From Peribacillus folii (lineage in GTDB: Bacteria > Bacillota > Bacilli > Bacillales > DSM-1321): DNA of 64,000 nt. This document shows, piece by piece, positions 53,702-62,992 of this stretch (positions within the stretch are counted from its first letter, which is position 1; each line of letters opens with the position of its first letter). The stretch is from positions 186,001-250,000 of the forward strand of contig NZ_JASJOM010000005.1 of the NCBI RefSeq assembly GCF_030271255.1. Direction: 5' to 3'. Both the position numbers and the translations under genes were made by a program. A model generated the notes under the pieces. The model did not search any database. It was not told the origin of the DNA and worked only from the letters and a program-made list of their open reading frames with translations.

Positions 53702-53775
53702 TTATATAACCTCCATATTTTTCATTAATAAGGTAATGATCGGTAAGGGAAAGAAATAGGCTGGGAATCTGACCA

Positions 53776-53813
53776 CGTCAAGTACTCCCTCCAACAAAAT
53801 ATGTAAAGGGAGT
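53776..53813 (-). promoter_or_regulatory. Possible TOMM precursor promoter with inverted repeat
   Basis: A TTGACG -35 candidate on the minus strand (53781-53776) with only a weak -10 (TATTTC) 17 nt on. Immediately upstream, ACTCCCT/AGGGAGT form a 7-bp inverted repeat (53784-53790 and 53807-53813) with a 16-nt spacer, a possible regulator site. Confidence 0.35.
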
Positions 53814-53873
53814 TGGTATTGCCACTGATTCAAACGCCTATTTTCACCACATCGCCGGGCCTGAAAAAACAAA

Positions 53874-53902
53874 AAACCAGAAGGCTGGAATCCTTCTGGT
53901 TT
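53874..53902 (-). terminator. Terminator of the NCS2 permease gene
   Basis: AAACCAGAAGG/CCTTCTGGTTT stem with a 7-nt loop and a continued T-rich run on the minus strand, 7 nt after the permease stop. Confidence 0.88.
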
Positions 53903-53908
53903 CTCCAA

Positions 53909-55204
53909 TTAATTCTGCAATTGTTCAAAACGCTTCCAGTTCACCGATTTCTCCAGCACGATCGAAATCAATACACCCATGATAAGCCCATTCGTTAAAA
54001 AGGGCTGCAAGAGCGTCGGAACATTCGCGAAGGCACCGGGCAGGACATTCATCAAGCTAACACCGATCAACACGGGAACGGCAAGCCTGAAAATCGTGTC
54101 AGAAGTGAAATACTGGCCCTTGACGCTGTTAAAGGCCGTGCCGAACAATTGAAGGTATGCAACGAACAAGACGGCGTTCCCGACGGTGATTGGCATCGTG
54201 GCCAGGAAAGATATAAAAGGAGGAATCAGTCCAATTATCGTCAACAGCACTCCTCCAAGCAAAAACGGTCTCCGCTCATAAATCTGGGTGCTTTGCAGGA
54301 ATCCGATCGACGAGGTGAAAGGCGTATAAGGAACAAGACCAAGCAAAGGCGATAAAATGGTGAAACCGCCCGTCATGAATATCGATTTCCGATATTGATT
54401 ATCCGTTCCTTCCTCTCCCAATAGCTCTGAAGCAGCTTGGATCGAAGCGAAGGTATTGCACAAATTCAGTAATCCGGCAAAAAAAGCAATCGCTATGATA
54501 CCGAGTTCCAGGTTTGGCATACCTAACGGGAATAATGAAAATGAGGCAACAGCCGAGGCCGATTCCGCCCCTGTCGATGGAAATAGCAGTGCATGAAAAA
54601 TCCAACCGACAATGATCCCGATCAATATCGAGAAATTACTAATCGTCCTTGGTCCTTTTATCTTCAATATACTGACCAACAAGACAATCCCCAAGGAAAG
54701 GAAACTGACCGGGATGTTAACCTGCCCTGCATCCGTAATTCCAAGCATCCCTTTAAAGAAGACAAAGATGAGCTGGAAGGTCAGGAGAAAGAGGTAAACG
54801 GTCATCACCATGGGGGTGAAAATCTTCTGAACGTATGAGATCAGGTTGAAGGCTGCAAGGAGCATGGTCACGACGCCAGCCGCAAGGAGACCAGTCGCTA
54901 TCCCCCCTCCTACCTCAGCAAACCCGAGACCGATGGATGGCGCAGATAACCCGAGGTTGAGCATCACGCCCCACAACAGGCCGGAATGCCCCTCCATGAT
55001 CGGGTATTTATGCCCCTTCCAGCCTTGGATCACGCAGGCAATCCCCGTGAAAACGAGCGAGCTCCTCATCGTCATCTCCGTAATGTCGGAAGGAAGATCA
55101 AAAGCCGCCCCAATTGATATGGGCACAACCACCGTATTGGCAAAAATAAAAAACAACCATTGAAAAGAAGAAAATAAGGTCACGGAAGAAACCCAACTTT
55201 TCAT
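53909..55204 (-). CDS. Nucleobase:cation symporter, NCS2 (uracil/xanthine permease) family
   Basis: A 431-residue membrane protein with about 14 hydrophobic segments. Of the NCS2 family signs, GHSGLLWGVMLNLGL, NLELGIIAIAFFAGLLNLCNTFASI and TPFTSSIGFLQST are visible. These proteins import uracil, xanthine, urate or related bases with protons or sodium. The ATG at 55204 has AAGGAG upstream at good spacing and is preferred over earlier in-frame codons. It is followed by the TOMM cluster but has its own terminator, so it is not part of it; the preceding amidohydrolase cluster makes an N-heterocycle substrate likely. Confidence 0.88.
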   Translation of the reverse strand: MKSWVSSVTLFSSFQWLFFIFANTVVVPISIGAAFDLPSDITEMTMRSSLVFTGIACVIQGWKGHKYPIMEGHSGLLWGVMLNLGLSAPSIGLGFAEVGGGIATGLLAAGVVTMLLAAFNLISYVQKIFTPMVMTVYLFLLTFQLIFVFFKGMLGITDAGQVNIPVSFLSLGIVLLVSILKIKGPRTISNFSILIGIIVGWIFHALLFPSTGAESASAVASFSLFPLGMPNLELGIIAIAFFAGLLNLCNTFASIQAASELLGEEGTDNQYRKSIFMTGGFTILSPLLGLVPYTPFTSSIGFLQSTQIYERRPFLLGGVLLTIIGLIPPFISFLATMPITVGNAVLFVAYLQLFGTAFNSVKGQYFTSDTIFRLAVPVLIGVSLMNVLPGAFANVPTLLQPFLTNGLIMGVLISIVLEKSVNWKRFEQLQN

Positions 55205-55590
55205 AGCTTCCATCTCCTTTTTGAACATGATACTTTTCAAGCTTATGGTTCATACATGGACCCTTCCATGTCGCTTCCCCCAAAAATGGGCGACCAGAAA
55301 CCCATGCTACTAAACGTAAACACAAGTGCTTCTGCACATGCAAAAACTGTGGGCAATGGCATCCAAGCCCCTTTAGTTTGGAATATAAGGAGCATGGTTA
55401 ACCGGTCCTTTTAGTGAAATCATCTTCCATTTCATTTCGTTTACAGCTATAGGGTCATGATGGTCGAAACTGCTTAACCATGAAAGCAAAGAAAATATTA
55501 CTTTTCAAGCATATAACACAAGTACGTAAAAGTACACGAGATTGAAACGGATGACAAACACGCCCGCTGAGTGTTTCCAGACACAAAATG
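55205..55590. other. Leader region of the NCS2 permease gene
   Basis: About 390 bp between the amidohydrolase terminator and the permease. Close to the permease start are two hairpins on the minus strand, GTCGC/GCGAC (55294-55290 with 55274-55270, containing inner C/G pairs) and ACATGGA/TCCATGT (55271-55254), which share two bases and so are partly exclusive. I do not recognise a known purine or PRPP riboswitch. The rest shows nothing clear. Confidence 0.35.
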
Positions 55591-55626
55591 AAAAAGGAAA
55601 TCCGGACGTATCCAGAAATCCTTTTT
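55591..55626 (-). terminator. Terminator of the CodA-like amidohydrolase trio
   Basis: Stem AAAAAGG...CCTTTTT with inner CTGGA/TCCGG pairs on the minus strand, directly after the amidohydrolase stop at 55631; T run within the outer stem. Confidence 0.7.
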
Positions 55627-55630
55627 GGGG

Positions 55631-56884
55631 TCAGCCCTTTATATCATTGGGCAATTTTTGTTCGTTTAGTGAACCGGAAACGATGCTTCCATTATATATG
55701 ACCGCTCTCCGCTCAGATCTTCTGGCTATTGCCTCGGCAGTACAGCTGGCATCAACGAGCACCAGGCTTGCCGCATCCCCAACCTTCGGCCATACTTGTT
55801 CCCCTTGTTCATTTAACGGTGTTTTTCCGCCGGTTATGTACCCCAATGTTCGGGACAAGGCCACTTCATCCACCCATTTGAAGCGTTCGGCGAGCCTGCC
55901 AGCTCTCTCCAGGATGTCCCCATTCCCAAGCGGTGACCATACATCGAAGATATTATCATTCCCGACAGATACCTCAACGCCTCTTTCATGCAATACATCG
56001 ACGGGCGGCATTTGTCTATTGATGGGCACGCTTGTGACAATCGAAACCCCTGCATCCCTCAGGGTGTCAGCCAGGTCATACGCTTCAGCCTTTGACACGT
56101 CTCCAATGCCGAATGCATGGCTGACGGCTACCCTGTCCTCCCAGCCTGCTTGCTTAGTCAAAGCTGCCAAACGTTTCATCGTGAACGTACCAAGGTGGCC
56201 GGGATCATGTAAATGCAAGTCAACATCGGCATTCGCCTCCACCGCTAAATCCATCATTTGCACGAGTGATGCTTCAATATCCTGATCGATCGTGGCCGGA
56301 TCGACTGCCCCCACGATTCCCGCTCCATTGCGCAAAGCCTCCCTGACAAGCTGGACGGAATTCGATCGCAGCAGGCCATGCTGGGCAAAGGCGACGATTT
56401 CCGAGCTGAGGCGGTTGGAATAGGTTTCCAAGGCCTGCTGCACTTGCTTAAGGTTTTGCAGTCCTACTTCAGGATAAATATCGACATGGGTCCGTATATG
56501 GGTCGACCCGGAAGCTAAAAGCACTCCCAACAATGATTCAGCCCGCTTTCGTGTGCTTGTTTCAATGGTAGGCAGCACTTTTTTTTCATTTTCAAAGCGC
56601 TCGATGACACTTGAAGAAGGCGTGCACGCTCTCCATACATCCCCCATCAAGGTCTTATCAAGATGTACATGCTTTTCAATGAACGAGGGGAGCACAAGCA
56701 ATCCTTTTGCATCCTCCGCCGGCACATCATTTGGGGTCGGCTCTCCATCCTTGACAATCCTCATGATTTTCCCGTCATCGATCAACAGATGAAATAGGCC
56801 GGTTATGGTTCCTGTCACTATGCCTTTCTCTTTTTGGTACCCGCATTCCAGCCGTGCATTCTTCAACCAAAAGATATGTTCCAT
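55631..56884 (-). CDS. Cytosine-deaminase-like amidohydrolase, copy 3
   Basis: A 417-residue amidohydrolase superfamily protein related to cytosine deaminase (CodA). The metal-binding HVHLDKT motif, THVD, HLHDPGHL, the VSHAFGIG His and the catalytic-Asp region VGNDNIFDVWSPLG are present. CodA has HCDE where this has HLHD, so the proton-shuttle Glu is replaced by Asp. It probably hydrolyses or deaminates a cyclic amidine, imide or similar ring. Start chosen at ATG 56884 with AAAGGA upstream. Last of three tandem paralogues, 28 nt after the second. Confidence 0.85.
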   Translation of the reverse strand: MEHIFWLKNARLECGYQKEKGIVTGTITGLFHLLIDDGKIMRIVKDGEPTPNDVPAEDAKGLLVLPSFIEKHVHLDKTLMGDVWRACTPSSSVIERFENEKKVLPTIETSTRKRAESLLGVLLASGSTHIRTHVDIYPEVGLQNLKQVQQALETYSNRLSSEIVAFAQHGLLRSNSVQLVREALRNGAGIVGAVDPATIDQDIEASLVQMMDLAVEANADVDLHLHDPGHLGTFTMKRLAALTKQAGWEDRVAVSHAFGIGDVSKAEAYDLADTLRDAGVSIVTSVPINRQMPPVDVLHERGVEVSVGNDNIFDVWSPLGNGDILERAGRLAERFKWVDEVALSRTLGYITGGKTPLNEQGEQVWPKVGDAASLVLVDASCTAEAIARRSERRAVIYNGSIVSGSLNEQKLPNDIKG

Positions 56885-56912
56885 CCTTCTCATCCTTTCT
56901 TAACCTTCCATT

Positions 56913-58157
56913 CTATACCAACGTCGTTTCCCTGTTCAAACCACCGTAAATCAGGCTCCCGCCGGAAATGACCGCTGCCCTTCTCGATCTTCTTGCCACT
57001 GCCTCGGCGGAGCATGATGCCTCCACCAATACCATGCTTGCCTCATCGCCAATCTTCGGCCAGGAACGATTTCCTTCACGATCCAGAGTCTTGATGCCTC
57101 CTGTGATGTATTGGAGCGATTGAGACAATGAATATTCATCCTTCCATTTGTACCTCTCGGCTAACCGGCCTGCCTTTTCCAGCATATCGCCTGTGCCGAA
57201 TGGAGACCAGGAGTCATAAAACCCATCACAGCCAAGAGCCACCTGAACACCTTTTTCATGCAGAACATCGATTCGCGGCATGACCCGGTTGATCGGCACC
57301 GTAGACATGATCGAAATTCCCAGGCTTGCCAATTCATCGGCCATATCAGCAGATTCTTCAACCGAAACATCACCAAGTGCAAAAGCATGGCTGATGGCCG
57401 CCCGATTTTTCCATCCCGCTTCATCGATCAAGGAGGCAAATTTCTTGATCGTATAAAACCCAAGGTGCCCCGGATCATGCAGATGCATATCAATATCTGC
57501 ATCAAATTCCACAGCTATGTTCATCATTTCATCTAGCGAGGCTTCAATATTCTGATCGATTCCGCCCGGATCTAAGCCGCCCACAATCGATGCCCCCGCT
57601 TTCATCGCTTGCCTCATCAACCCGGCCGAATTTGTCCGGAGCAGACCGTGCTGGGGAAAAGCCACGATTTCATGTGTCATTTTGCCTTTGAAGCGGTCTA
57701 ATGCTTTTTGCACTTCTTCCAAGTTCTCCAACCCAATATAAGGATCGACATTCACATGAGTCCGGACATGTGTCGCGCCCCCTTGCAGCAAAAGCTGGAG
57801 CATTTGTTCCGCACGATGCTGCCCGGTCCGTGCCAAGTCGGCAAGCTCCGCCGCTTCCAGGCTCAATCGTTCCGTTAAATTCTGCACAGGTGTGCATGAT
57901 TTCCATGGAAGTCCTAAATAGGTTTTGTCCAGATGGTTATGCATCTCTTTAAAAGGAGGAAGAGCAAGCAGCTTGTTGGCATCTTGTACGGGCAAATCCG
58001 TCTGCAAAGGCACGCCTTGAGCCACTTGCAATTCTGCAATCACCCCATCGCTGATCCGGATATGGTATACAGCCGTCTCCGTTCCCTCGATTCGTCCATC
58101 CTCATAAACATATCCGCCCTCAAGCGTAACGTTGGCTAGCCAGTATCCTTTATCCAT
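56913..58157 (-). CDS. Cytosine-deaminase-like amidohydrolase, copy 2
   Basis: A 414-residue paralogue of the genes on either side. Metal motif MHNHLDKT, THVNVDPYIG, MHLHDPGHLG, ISHAFALGDV and ALGCDGFYDSWSPFG are visible; the second Asn-Asp of copy 3 (GNDN) is Cys-Asp here, so the catalytic Asp is kept. The C-terminal part (GDEASMVLVEASCSAEAVARRSRR) is nearly the same in all three. Substrate specificity probably differs among the three. Translated from ATG 58157 after GAGAG, 24 nt after copy 1. Confidence 0.85.
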   Translation of the reverse strand: MDKGYWLANVTLEGGYVYEDGRIEGTETAVYHIRISDGVIAELQVAQGVPLQTDLPVQDANKLLALPPFKEMHNHLDKTYLGLPWKSCTPVQNLTERLSLEAAELADLARTGQHRAEQMLQLLLQGGATHVRTHVNVDPYIGLENLEEVQKALDRFKGKMTHEIVAFPQHGLLRTNSAGLMRQAMKAGASIVGGLDPGGIDQNIEASLDEMMNIAVEFDADIDMHLHDPGHLGFYTIKKFASLIDEAGWKNRAAISHAFALGDVSVEESADMADELASLGISIMSTVPINRVMPRIDVLHEKGVQVALGCDGFYDSWSPFGTGDMLEKAGRLAERYKWKDEYSLSQSLQYITGGIKTLDREGNRSWPKIGDEASMVLVEASCSAEAVARRSRRAAVISGGSLIYGGLNRETTLV

Positions 58158-58181
58158 TACATCACTCTCTTTAATAGAAGA

Positions 58182-59429
58182 TTAAACATTCGTCGCCTCA
58201 AAAGCTGAAATCGACCCGCTGACGACATTGCCCCTGAAGATGACAGCGGCCCGCTTCGCTCTTCTAGCCACTGCTTCTGCCGAACAGCTTGCTTTTAGCA
58301 GGACGATGTTCGCCTCATCGCCAACATTAGGCCAGGTTCTGACGCCTTCCCCGTTCAATGCGGTCGTTCCCCCTGTTATGTGCTGCAGGCTGCTTGCCAA
58401 GGACCGTTCTTCAATCATGCGGAACCGCTCGGCAAGGCGGCCGACCTTTTCCAGATTGTCACCGATCCCGAATGGCGTCCAATGATCCGTGATGCTGTCA
58501 TTGCCCAGTTCGACCTTCACTCCTTTTTCACGGAGCAGCGGGATCGGGATCGTTCTGAAGATCGGCACCGTGGAGGTAATCGAAATGCCGAGTTCCGAAA
58601 ATCTCTCCGCTATTCCCGTCGCCTCCGGAACCGAAAGATCTGCCAACCCGCTGGCGTGGCTCACTGTCACCCTGCCCTGCCATCCCGCCTCTTCCGTCAT
58701 CGAAGCTAGCCGCTGCATGGTGAATAGTCCAAGCTGATCCGGATCATGAAGGTGAACATCAATATCGGAATTCGATTCGACCGCAATATCCATGATCGTA
58801 TCAAGCGATTTCTCGATATTTTCGTCAATGGTCGCAGGGTCGACACCGCCTACAAGGTTGGCCCCATTTTTCATGGCCTCCCTTATCAGCCCGACGGAAT
58901 TGGAGCGTAAAAGGCCGTGCTGAGGAAAGGCGACGATTTCGTACGTCAATTTGTCTTTGTATCCTTCCAGCGCTTGAATGGTCGCCTCCAAGTTTTTCAG
59001 TCCAATTACGGGATCTACATTACAGTGGGTGCGAATATGCGTAGAACCGAAACCGAGTAATAAATCGAGCATTTTTTCCGCTCTTGCCTTGGCGGTAGGC
59101 AACAGCTGAGGAAGTAACGCCTGCTCTTCCTCTATCCGCGTTTTCACCCCGTTTACGGCAGGTATGCAAGCCTTCCACGGCCCGCCGTAGTACGTTTTAT
59201 CGATATGGATATGCATTTCCTTAAACGAAGGAGCCATCAGCAGGCCCCCGGCATCATGCTGGGAATCTTGATCTGGTATAGACTCATTAGCCGATAAAAT
59301 CGCTGATATCCTCCCATTTTCAATTTTAACGTGATAATTCCTCGCTTCAGTACCGGTGATCACTTCATTTTCATTGTACGTAAAGCCTTCTTCCAACCGA
59401 ACATTCGTCAACCAATACGATTGTGACAA
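58182..59429 (-). CDS. Cytosine-deaminase-like amidohydrolase, copy 1
   Basis: A 415-residue protein, first of the trio. Motifs: MHIHIDKT, THCNVDPVIG, VHLHDPDQLG, VSHASGLADL and LGNDSITDHWTPFG. Start is a TTG with AAGGG upstream. Closely similar to copies 2 and 3 along its whole length. Separated from the upstream peptide-type binding protein by a terminator and a short 21-bp repeat array, so the trio may have its own promoter in 59430-59570, a stretch where I cannot assign a convincing one. Confidence 0.85.
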   Translation of the reverse strand: MSQSYWLTNVRLEEGFTYNENEVITGTEARNYHVKIENGRISAILSANESIPDQDSQHDAGGLLMAPSFKEMHIHIDKTYYGGPWKACIPAVNGVKTRIEEEQALLPQLLPTAKARAEKMLDLLLGFGSTHIRTHCNVDPVIGLKNLEATIQALEGYKDKLTYEIVAFPQHGLLRSNSVGLIREAMKNGANLVGGVDPATIDENIEKSLDTIMDIAVESNSDIDVHLHDPDQLGLFTMQRLASMTEEAGWQGRVTVSHASGLADLSVPEATGIAERFSELGISITSTVPIFRTIPIPLLREKGVKVELGNDSITDHWTPFGIGDNLEKVGRLAERFRMIEERSLASSLQHITGGTTALNGEGVRTWPNVGDEANIVLLKASCSAEAVARRAKRAAVIFRGNVVSGSISAFEATNV

Positions 59430-59574
59430 TAAAACTCACCCTTCCCTTACAGATTGAACAAGCATCCCTTTCATTATAAGCATAATGCCTTTAGGATAAT
59501 TTCAGAATTTTTACTCATTTTTACGTTATTTTTACCTATTCAGTAAATGAAAAAGACTACCCCATTTCGGAGCA

Positions 59575-59660
59575 TTACTCGCGAATTTGGCACTTTTACT
59601 CGCCAATTCATCCACTTTACTCGCGAGTTTTGTGCTTTTACTCGCGAATTTAAGCATTGC
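59575..59660. repeat. Second, four-unit array of the 21-bp repeat
   Basis: Four 21-bp units (TTACTCGCGAATTTGGCACT type) at exact 21-bp steps, the same family as the array at 20140-21060 and in the same orientation, but without the 100-bp constant block. Overlapping reading frames on both strands are artefacts of the 21-bp period. Confidence 0.85.
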
Positions 59661-59759
59661 ATCGAATTGGAGGCAGGTGAAAAAAAATGGGCGCGTAACC
59701 GCAATTCCATCTTCGTTTTCACACAAAACGGGGACAAGCTAACGTATGCAAGCAAAACA

Positions 59760-59793
59760 AAAAGGCTTCTGAAGACGGTCTCAGAAGCCTTTT
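59760..59793 (-). terminator. Terminator of the binding lipoprotein gene
   Basis: Perfect 13-bp stem AAAAGGCTTCTGA/TCAGAAGCCTTTT with an 8-nt loop and T-rich continuation on the minus strand. Confidence 0.9.
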
Positions 59794-59842
59794 CATCAAC
59801 AAACCGAGTCCAGCCTATATGGGGGCGGGCCGATTGCTTTCA

Positions 59843-61408
59843 TCACTTTATCGTCACTTCATTAATTTCGAGATAGCCTGATGGGCTGATCGAGAAGCCT
59901 TTTACGTCCTTCGCGACAGCAGCCATATTTTCAATGACCCTTACCGGAATATATGGGGTATCCGCCATCTCGATTTCCTGTGCCTCTGCATATAGTTCCT
60001 TGCGCTTTTCTTCTACTTTTTCTTTTCTGGCTGCATCTATCAAGTTGTCAACCTTTTGGTTGCTATAAAAGAATGTATTTCCGGCCGCTCCCTGTGAATT
60101 CGTATGGAATAGATTGTATTGATTATAATCGGCATCACCTGTCGCATTTCTCCAGCTGATGATGAACATTTCCGATTGCCCTTTATTCACTTGTTCCACG
60201 AACGAACCGTACTCCATGACCTGTACCTTCAAGTTGATTCCGATTCCTTTTAGCTGCGATTGCAGGACCTCGGCCAAGTTGACTCTTTCTTTGCTGTCCA
60301 TCGTGAGGATCGTAGCATTCAAGCCTTTTGAATATCCCGCTTCGGCCATCAGCTTTTTGGCTTCCTTGAGATTATAATCATAGGCTTCCAAGCTTGCATC
60401 ATAGCCAAACACTTTAGAGCCCATCAAGGAGTTCGCCTTAACTCCGACATTATTGAAGACACCTTTAATGATTGAATCCATTTCAGTGGCATGGGCAATC
60501 GCTTTACGGACGCGGACATCATTAAATGGTTCATTCTTGACATTGAACCCCAAATATTCGGTGCCATATCCTTCACTGCGGTAAACATCCATTGCCGCTG
60601 ATGACTCCACTTGATCCATGACCGCTATCGGAAGCGGCTCCGCGATCTGTGCTTCACCGGTTTCGATCATCGATATCCGGGTCGAATCTTCAGGGACGAC
60701 CTTGAAAATGACCTTGTCCACTTTTGGCTCATTTCCCCAATAAGCTTTGTTCTTCACCAAGGTGATTTCCTGCCCCGGGGACCATGTATCAAACACGAAA
60801 GGACCTGTTCCGCTCGGCTCCTGAATGATCTTCTTGCCATACTTCTCGATCGTTTTCGGGCTGATGATCCCTCCTTCGTGATTCGCCAGGATCGAAAGCA
60901 GCGGGGAAAAAGGCTCCTTGAGTTTGAATTGCACCGTATATTCATCAACCGGCTTCACTTCTTGAACCATTTCGAACACGAACGCTCTGGGAGAGGCAAC
61001 CGCCGGATCCAATAATCGATCGAACGTCTTTTTTACCGCATCTGCATTGAATGGTGTACCATCATGAAACGTTACGTCCTCCCTCAGCTTGAATTCCCAG
61101 GTCGTATCATCTATTTGCTTCCACGATTTTGCGAGCATAGGCTGGATGTCGCCATTTTTATCCCTTTGCACAAGTCCTTCATAAATCTTATGGTGCGTGA
61201 CACTGGCAGCATTGATCGTCGACATGAACTGCTGATCCAGATTCTCGGCATCCGATAAGCGGGCAATGACCAACGTGCCCCCTTCCTTTGCTGCACTGCT
61301 TGAATCACTCGCTGTTTTGCTAACGTCATTGTTGGATGAACAGCCTGTCATGAGAATTGCGAAGAATAAAACTAGAATAAGCCTGCCAATGCCAAGATTT
61401 ACCGCCAT
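59843..61408 (-). CDS. ABC transporter substrate-binding lipoprotein, oligopeptide/nickel (DppA/OppA) family
   Basis: A 521-residue extracytoplasmic binding protein. The signal peptide ends in lipobox LMTGC, giving a lipoprotein anchored at Cys22. Family landmarks follow: NLDQQFMSTINAASVTHHKIYEGL, WEFKLREDVTFHDGTPFNADAV, SGTGPFVFDTWSPGQEI and NPFNDVRVRKAIAHA-like FNDVRVRKAIAHA. These proteins bind peptides, nickel, opines or heterocyclic compounds. No permease or ATPase genes are in the window, so partner subunits must be elsewhere, possibly beyond the right edge. Its position among amidohydrolases suggests it delivers their substrate. The ATG follows GGGAGG. Confidence 0.92.
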   Translation of the reverse strand: MAVNLGIGRLILVLFFAILMTGCSSNNDVSKTASDSSSAAKEGGTLVIARLSDAENLDQQFMSTINAASVTHHKIYEGLVQRDKNGDIQPMLAKSWKQIDDTTWEFKLREDVTFHDGTPFNADAVKKTFDRLLDPAVASPRAFVFEMVQEVKPVDEYTVQFKLKEPFSPLLSILANHEGGIISPKTIEKYGKKIIQEPSGTGPFVFDTWSPGQEITLVKNKAYWGNEPKVDKVIFKVVPEDSTRISMIETGEAQIAEPLPIAVMDQVESSAAMDVYRSEGYGTEYLGFNVKNEPFNDVRVRKAIAHATEMDSIIKGVFNNVGVKANSLMGSKVFGYDASLEAYDYNLKEAKKLMAEAGYSKGLNATILTMDSKERVNLAEVLQSQLKGIGINLKVQVMEYGSFVEQVNKGQSEMFIISWRNATGDADYNQYNLFHTNSQGAAGNTFFYSNQKVDNLIDAARKEKVEEKRKELYAEAQEIEMADTPYIPVRVIENMAAVAKDVKGFSISPSGYLEINEVTIK

Positions 61409-61513
61409 GGACCATGACCTCCCGCTTTCATTATTTTAATTATTTATCTAATTATAAGAAATATTCTGACTATTTAGCGTGAATATATTTACGATGTTTT
61501 GCAATTTCTTTAC

Positions 61514-62992
61514 TTATTTTGAATGGATCGATTCCACCCTCTTAAATGACGGCTTAAACAGCTGATGCTCGGGAAGCTTCTGATAATCCCTTGCCATATA
61601 TCCGCTTCTCATCCTATTAAAATATCGTTGTCCCCTAGTTTTGATCTCGTTCAAATCAAGATCAGGAATCCGTTGATCTTTCATGACGGTCCTTCCATTT
61701 ATGATCGATAAGGTAACGTCCCTCCCGGACCCGCTTACGAACATGGTTCGGATCGGGTCATCGGTCACACCCATATGAAGGCTGTCGAGGCTGATTGCAA
61801 TGATATCGGCCTTTGCCCCAGGTGCAAGCCGCCCTAAATCACCCCTGCCAAGAAAAGCCGCTGCATCAAGAGTCGCGGACCGAAACAAATCAGCATACGC
61901 AGATCCATCCACTTCGTTTTCCGCGATTCGGGAAAGCATGCTGCCTACCCTTACGTTCTGGAACATATCTGGAGGGAATGTATCCGTTCCCAAAGCGATA
62001 TTGATGCCTGCCCTTTTATATGTAGCGAAGGATTCCAGCGCCTCGCCATGCCTTGCGATGATCAGCGGGCAATGGATCACCGTTGCCTTCGTTTCCTTGA
62101 GAAGCGCCAGGTCATCACCCTGGTCATATTTCGCCCGGCTGTATCCTGAAATATAATGGGCGTGAGGAATTCCCGTACTGGGACCAAGGAAACCAAGATC
62201 GTACAAATATTGAATCGGTGTCACCTGATGTGCTTTCCATATCGTCTCGAATTCAAAGCTCCCCTGGGCCGCATGAAGCTTGATCGGTATTCCCAATTTA
62301 TCGCTGTAAGATTTGGTCTGTTTTAAACTAGTTGTTGTTTGGCACTCTATACGTTCCGGGGCAAGCATCCCTCTGACCAGGCCATCATAGGCGCCATCGA
62401 ATGTTTCGACAAACTCGACCGCCCTGCGCAATCCGGCTTCACCGGCCTTTTCATCCCAATGGAGTTTTACCTTGCCGTTAGGCTGGACGGCCCTGATTCC
62501 GGATTGGTAGCTTGATCCCAAGTAAATCCTTAACCCCAGTCCAGCTGCATGCTCCGCCGCAGCTGCCAACTCCTCATAGGTTTCCGCCCAGCTTTTATAA
62601 AAAACGGAGGTAATCGGCATCGCCGTCGTAACGCCATGAAGGATGAGCTGGGAATAGGCATACAGGGATTTGAAGGCCTCATCTTCTTTGGACATCCATT
62701 CGGGATGGCCGCTTTTGACATACTCCTCCGACCAAAGCAGATTTTTCTGCCTATCGGAGCCAGCCTCGAAATGCAATAAATCATGGTCAATGTCCCCTAA
62801 GGCATTCAAGTCGATGAAGCCGGGGCTAAGGATCGCGTTGCCGGCATCCAGCACCTCATCCACTTCTTGCGGATACTTTTTTCCTACATACAAAATCGTA
62901 TCCCCTTCGTATACGATCTCCGCGTTTTCCAAAATGACATGATCGCAGCCATCATAGCCAATCACATATCTTCCTTTAAGCTTCGTTTTCAT
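61514..62992 (-). CDS. Amidohydrolase-family protein lacking the HxH metal motif
   Basis: A 492-residue amidohydrolase superfamily member of the chlorohydrolase/deaminase (TRZ/ATZ) type. Where active members have PGF-x-HxH, this protein reads PGFIDLNALGDIDHD and so lacks the first metal-binding His pair; later motifs KLHAAQ, PHAHYISG, VIHCP and ALGTDTFPPD remain. It could bind a single metal, use the nearby Asp residues, or be non-catalytic. Start is ATG 62992 with GGGGAGGGG upstream; it overlaps the preceding amidohydrolase gene by 17 nt, so translation is coupled and a complex between the two is possible. Confidence 0.85.
   Translation of the reverse strand: MKTKLKGRYVIGYDGCDHVILENAEIVYEGDTILYVGKKYPQEVDEVLDAGNAILSPGFIDLNALGDIDHDLLHFEAGSDRQKNLLWSEEYVKSGHPEWMSKEDEAFKSLYAYSQLILHGVTTAMPITSVFYKSWAETYEELAAAAEHAAGLGLRIYLGSSYQSGIRAVQPNGKVKLHWDEKAGEAGLRRAVEFVETFDGAYDGLVRGMLAPERIECQTTTSLKQTKSYSDKLGIPIKLHAAQGSFEFETIWKAHQVTPIQYLYDLGFLGPSTGIPHAHYISGYSRAKYDQGDDLALLKETKATVIHCPLIIARHGEALESFATYKRAGINIALGTDTFPPDMFQNVRVGSMLSRIAENEVDGSAYADLFRSATLDAAAFLGRGDLGRLAPGAKADIIAISLDSLHMGVTDDPIRTMFVSGSGRDVTLSIINGRTVMKDQRIPDLDLNEIKTRGQRYFNRMRSGYMARDYQKLPEHQLFKPSFKRVESIHSK

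Noticed and set aside
53702-53908. 68-residue minus-strand frame upstream of the TOMM precursor
   Set aside because: It crosses the permease terminator and the precursor promoter region and has no recognisable sequence features.
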